Shown one piece after another: positions 11,514 through 14,027 of a stretch of 14,027 nt of DNA. Location: positions 1 through 14,027 of the forward strand of contig DIFW01000028.1 in assembly GCA_002419295.1 (NCBI GenBank), written 5' to 3'. Position 1 is the first letter of the stretch. Every line of letters starts with the position of its first letter. The position numbers were made by a program, and so were the translations under genes. Below the pieces are notes generated by a model. It did no database searches. It saw only the letters and a program-made list of their open reading frames with translations, and was not told the origin of the DNA. The DNA comes from Patescibacteria group bacterium UBA5738. GTDB lineage: Bacteria > Patescibacteriota > Minisyncoccia > Minisyncoccales > UBA5738.

Positions 11514-12458
11514 ATGGAGATTGAATATCTTAAAGATAAAGCCAAATCGTTTCTTTTGCCTCGCGAAGAAAACGATTATCGCGCCAAGATTTTTTCGGGT
11601 AATTTTTTGATATTTTTTTTGATCGGTATCGCGTTTCTGAAAGTGAGTTTTGCGGTTTTTCTTTATTCGTTCACCGGAAATTCGTTCTATGCCGATGTCA
11701 CAAAAACCGCGCTGATTGATTTGACGAACTACGAGCGCGCCAAAAACAGCTTGCCGGCGCTCACCGAAAATCCGGTTTTAAGCCAAGCCGCCCATATGAA
11801 GGCGCTGGATATGGCGCAAAACGGATACTTCAATCATGTGAGTCCATCGGGCGTTAATCCTTGGCATTGGTTTTCTCTTGCCGGGTATAACTATCGTTAT
11901 GCCGGCGAGAACTTGGCCATCGGATTTGTCGATTCCAAAGAAGTGCAAGACGCATGGACCGCGTCGCCCAGCCACAAGGCCAATATCATTAATGAGAAGT
12001 ACCGGGAAATCGGCATTGCGGTGCTAAAAGCCAATTTTCAGGGCAATCCGGCCACCATTGTGGTGCAAATGTTTGGCACCAGATCCGCGTTAAACAAAAC
12101 GGCGGCGGCAACGGAAATAAAATCCGCGGATATTTTGCCGCAAACCGCGGCGGCGCCGGAAGCGGAAGCGCGACAAAATGTTATGGGAGCGGCAACCGTA
12201 GCGGCGGATGAAAGCGCGCCGGGATTTAAAATCGCGGCATTTTTCGCCAACAAATTCTACCCGCTGGCGCAATGGCTGATATACTTGTCCCTTGCCGGAG
12301 TGATTTTGCTGTTGGCGGTTAATTTTTTCCTCAAGGCCGATCTGGCGCACAGCGATCTTTTGGCAAAAGCCGCGGGATTCACGGCGGTAATGATTGTCTT
12401 CGCGCTGTTGGATCAGGGATTGATCTCGGCGCTGATTCCCAGAAGCTTCGGCATTTAG
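11514..12458 (+). CDS. Membrane-anchored CAP-domain (SCP/YkwD-like) protein
   Basis: A 314-residue protein with a cytoplasmic N-terminus, one membrane helix (about residues 28-53), an extracytoplasmic CAP domain (about 64-190), an Ala/Glu-rich linker (about 195-235) and two more membrane helices (about 250-273 and 285-308). The CAP domain has the helix LTNYERAKNSLPAL, the YFNHVSP loop with His108, GENLA with Glu132 and SPSHKANI with His154, the residues expected in the CAP cavity. Bacterial YkwD-like proteins are secreted and mostly of unknown biochemistry. The extra C-terminal helix pair is unlike typical soluble YkwD and would fix the domain to the membrane. The sortase gene follows two bases after its stop, so the two are almost surely coexpressed. 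Confidence 0.88.
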   Translation: MEIEYLKDKAKSFLLPREENDYRAKIFSGNFLIFFLIGIAFLKVSFAVFLYSFTGNSFYADVTKTALIDLTNYERAKNSLPALTENPVLSQAAHMKALDMAQNGYFNHVSPSGVNPWHWFSLAGYNYRYAGENLAIGFVDSKEVQDAWTASPSHKANIINEKYREIGIAVLKANFQGNPATIVVQMFGTRSALNKTAAATEIKSADILPQTAAAPEAEARQNVMGAATVAADESAPGFKIAAFFANKFYPLAQWLIYLSLAGVILLLAVNFFLKADLAHSDLLAKAAGFTAVMIVFALLDQGLISALIPRSFGI

Positions 12459-12460
12459 CT

Positions 12461-13189
12461 ATGATCAAGGACGAGAAGAAACAAAAAAGAAAAAGATGGG
12501 GGAGCCGCGGCGCGAAGCGGTTTTTCCCGTTAATTTTACTGCTCTTGATATTGGCGGCAATCGGTTTGTTTTGGGGCAACATTTCCTGGATTGCCAATGG
12601 CAATGTTTGGCGGCAAATTCTGGCGGACGCTTTCCCCCAATATTTTCCGCGGCCATATGTTTTGGTAACCAAAAATCCGGCGCTGATTTCCGGCACGCCT
12701 CAAATTGATGATCGCGCGAGTATTAAATCCGCCGGTTCCGGCGCCGCGGCGAACGCGGCGGGAAAAAAACCGCGGCGCGACATACTCACAATTCCAAAGA
12801 TCAACATCACCGCTCCCATTATTACCGCCGAAACTTATGACGAAGAGGTTATCAATGGGTTGCTGGACTTCGGCGTGGTGCTTTATCCCGGGTCCGTACC
12901 GTTTGGCGAGAGCGGACAAACCGTCATTTTGGGACACAGCGCTCCCGCAGGCTGGCCGAAAATCAAATACGAATGGGTTTTTTCCAAAATCAACGAGCTG
13001 GAAAAGGGCGATATGGTGGTGGCGACTTATGACAGCATCACTCGTTATTACAAAGTGGCCGGGTCCCAAATCGTGAATCCCAAAGACGGCGTACCCGCGC
13101 CGACGGTGGAAGGCAATTCCCTGATGATCATTAGTTGCTGGCCCCCGGGCAAAAGCGTAAAGCGCATCGCGGTGGAAGCCGAATTATAA
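12461..13189 (+). CDS. Sortase
   Basis: A 242-residue cysteine transpeptidase that in known bacteria cuts a C-terminal sorting motif and joins the protein to the wall or to another subunit. A basic tail (1-20) and one membrane helix (about 21-43) precede a linker and the sortase barrel from about 105. TVILGHSAP (154-162) carries His159, LMIISCWPP (221-229) carries Cys226 and KSVKRIAVEA has Arg235, so the catalytic His-Cys-Arg triad is complete. The Cys-Trp-Pro-Pro segment recalls class E/F-like enzymes, but I cannot fix the class. No protein in this window ends in an LPxTG-like motif, membrane segment and basic tail, so the substrate must be elsewhere. It starts two bases after the CAP gene and ends in an intrinsic terminator that overlaps its stop codon. 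Confidence 0.93.
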   Translation: MIKDEKKQKRKRWGSRGAKRFFPLILLLLILAAIGLFWGNISWIANGNVWRQILADAFPQYFPRPYVLVTKNPALISGTPQIDDRASIKSAGSGAAANAAGKKPRRDILTIPKINITAPIITAETYDEEVINGLLDFGVVLYPGSVPFGESGQTVILGHSAPAGWPKIKYEWVFSKINELEKGDMVVATYDSITRYYKVAGSQIVNPKDGVPAPTVEGNSLMIISCWPPGKSVKRIAVEAEL

Positions 13190-13207
13190 AACCCCTAACG
13201 GGGTTTT
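13188..13207 (+). terminator. Rho-independent terminator after the sortase gene
   Basis: AAAACCCC (13188-13195, beginning within the TAA stop) pairs perfectly with GGGGTTTT (13200-13207) around TAAC. Because the A and T tracts are paired it could act in both directions. Confidence 0.8.
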
Positions 13208-13238
13208 GCGTTATTGTGTCCATACCCCGCCCTCGGGC

Positions 13239-13293
13239 TTGACAAAAACCCAAAAATATGCTTATCTGGAACAAGCAGTTCTTTTGAGGTGAT
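13239..13293 (+). promoter_or_regulatory. Promoter and Shine-Dalgarno of the orphan secreted protein gene
   Basis: A perfect -35 TTGACA (13239-13244) is followed at 18 bases by TATCTG (13263-13268), a weak -10. GAGGTGAT (13286-13293) lies five bases before the ATG at 13299, a strong Shine-Dalgarno that is rare in this window. Confidence 0.5.
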
Positions 13294-13298
13294 ATAGA

Positions 13299-13931
13299 AT
13301 GAGAATAAGAACGATTTTCGTTTTGTTTTTGCTCGCAATTAGCGCGAGCGGCATTGTCAGTGCCCAACCTGTTCAGTTGGGTGGTAGCCATTATACGGCT
13401 ACCGAGTACCTCTCGGTGCAAACACAGCAGTTTTGTACCCAACCTGGGTGCGGTAATTGGCAAGCAAAGGCAATGCCTTCAATGCCAAATATGCCGGTGC
13501 AGATAGCACCAGCCGCACAGCAGAGAAATGGGCTGGGGGCCAACGGAATCCAGCTAAACTACGAGGCCGGACTTGTGAATACGCTTTTTGAAAGTGCATT
13601 CACCGCTGTGTTCGGCCAAGTGGCTGATGATATTCCCACGAGTTATGGGGAGAATCGAGTGGCATTTGAACCGCCCGCGGTCATCCAGTCAGTCGCGGAT
13701 TCTGCAATGACCATGGATGATCTGAAGGCGCGGGCGATTGCCGCGACCGCTTGCGCCAACCGGCAAGGGCAAACCTTTGCGGTTGCGGTGGCCGGATCCG
13801 GCCCTACCGTTATCGCAGATAACCAGATACTAGACACCCAGTGGGTCATAATAATTGACCTACAGGGGGTCAAATACAACCTACTCTTCACCAGAGTAGG
13901 CGCGGAATTCTGGCTAGTGAATCCGCGATAG
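13299..13931 (+). CDS. Secreted protein of unknown function
   Basis: A 210-residue protein with a classical signal peptide (residues 1-22: MRIR, a Leu/Ile/Phe core, likely cleavage after VSA before QP). The mature protein has a Met/Pro-rich segment (about 57-70) after CxxxxC (46 and 51), a helical middle part, and a C-terminal beta-rich part (about 158-208) with a repeated pattern of short strands (TFAVAVAG, QWVIIIDL, KYNLLFTRV, FWLVNP). A third cysteine is at 152. I do not recognise a family. It has its own promoter and strong Shine-Dalgarno. Codon use differs from the neighbours, with several CTA leucine codons. It lacks a sortase motif and a membrane anchor, so it is probably free in the envelope or released. 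Confidence 0.8.
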   Translation: MRIRTIFVLFLLAISASGIVSAQPVQLGGSHYTATEYLSVQTQQFCTQPGCGNWQAKAMPSMPNMPVQIAPAAQQRNGLGANGIQLNYEAGLVNTLFESAFTAVFGQVADDIPTSYGENRVAFEPPAVIQSVADSAMTMDDLKARAIAATACANRQGQTFAVAVAGSGPTVIADNQILDTQWVIIIDLQGVKYNLLFTRVGAEFWLVNPR

Positions 13932-13947
13932 TGTTCTTTCTTTTTTA

Positions 13948-13978
13948 GGCATCTCTTTGCGGGATGCCCCAATTTTTT
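13948..13978 (+). terminator. Probable terminator after the secreted protein gene
   Basis: GGCATC (13948-13953) pairs with GATGCC (13963-13968) around a 9-base loop, then four bases and six T. It is weaker than the other terminators in the window but correctly placed 17 bases after the stop. Confidence 0.55.
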
Positions 13979-14005
13979 AATGATAGGACATAAAGGGGTT
14001 AAGAT

Positions 14006-14027
14006 ATGTCATTTAATAATAGTAATG
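14006..14027 (+). CDS. Possible start of a gene running off the right edge
   Basis: ATG at 14006 begins MSFNNSN and stays open to the window end. AAAGGGG (13992-13998) lies seven bases upstream and could be its Shine-Dalgarno. Only seven codons are visible, so the product cannot be named. Confidence 0.35.

Noticed and set aside
12536..13069. 177-codon minus-strand frame across the sortase gene
   Set aside because: The sortase on the plus strand has a full catalytic triad. The opposite frame shows no recognisable domain and is a product of GC-rich codons.
1..14027. tRNA or rRNA genes
   Set aside because: No cloverleaf with a T-arm signature and no conserved rRNA segments were seen on either strand by eye; a covariance search could not be run.

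Overview
The window looks like bacterial chromosome from a small-genome lineage of the Candidate Phyla Radiation / Patescibacteria, most likely Parcubacteria-like. This is inferred from recognised protein types, not from a marker gene: a pseudopilin-like domain with an RDARRLSDMRQL signature, a Cys-containing PD-(D/E)XK protein next to ftsQ and mltG, a polytopic MurF-like ligase, a FemAB-like transferase, and a CAP protein paired with a sortase. Almost every gene is on the + strand. Genes are tightly packed, with start/stop overlaps or gaps of a few bases, and the spacers are short and AT-rich.

Layout. Positions 1-243 hold the 3' end of serS. A palindromic spacer leads to a RibL/TagD-type nucleotidyltransferase (385-804), whose 3' end overlaps a convergent small membrane protein gene (769-1008, minus). 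A divergent promoter region follows, then an alpha/beta hydrolase (1061-1834) and a second palindromic spacer of the same family. Next comes an envelope block: membrane-anchored MurF-like ligase (1954-3633), DegT/DnrJ/EryC1 aminotransferase (3680-4933), polytopic pilin-like protein (4930-5664), FemAB-like aminoacyltransferase (5697-6743), FtsQ-like division protein (6815-7633), PD-(D/E)XK nuclease-like protein (7654-8505) and MltG transglycosylase (8498-9478). A SIMPL-domain protein (9524-10291) ends in a strong terminator.

Positions 10348-10472 hold a compact transcription unit: consensus promoter, 13-codon ORF, small hairpin, then an 18-bp perfect terminator stem whose 12-nt loop contains CCUCCC, the core of the anti-Shine-Dalgarno sequence. 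I consider this the best candidate for something undescribed. After it come a secreted coiled-coil protein (10655-11380), a membrane CAP-domain protein and a sortase (11514-13189) as a two-gene unit, an orphan secreted protein (13299-13931) and the possible start of another gene at the right edge.

The common theme is the cell envelope: peptidoglycan precursor ligation, cross-bridge formation, division, glycan-strand termination, sortase and secreted proteins. Several starts lie 2-9 nt downstream of a -10-like element, which suggests leaderless or near-leaderless mRNAs. Only two complete genes (769-1008 minus and 13299-13931) have strong Shine-Dalgarno sites, and both also use codons unlike their neighbours.
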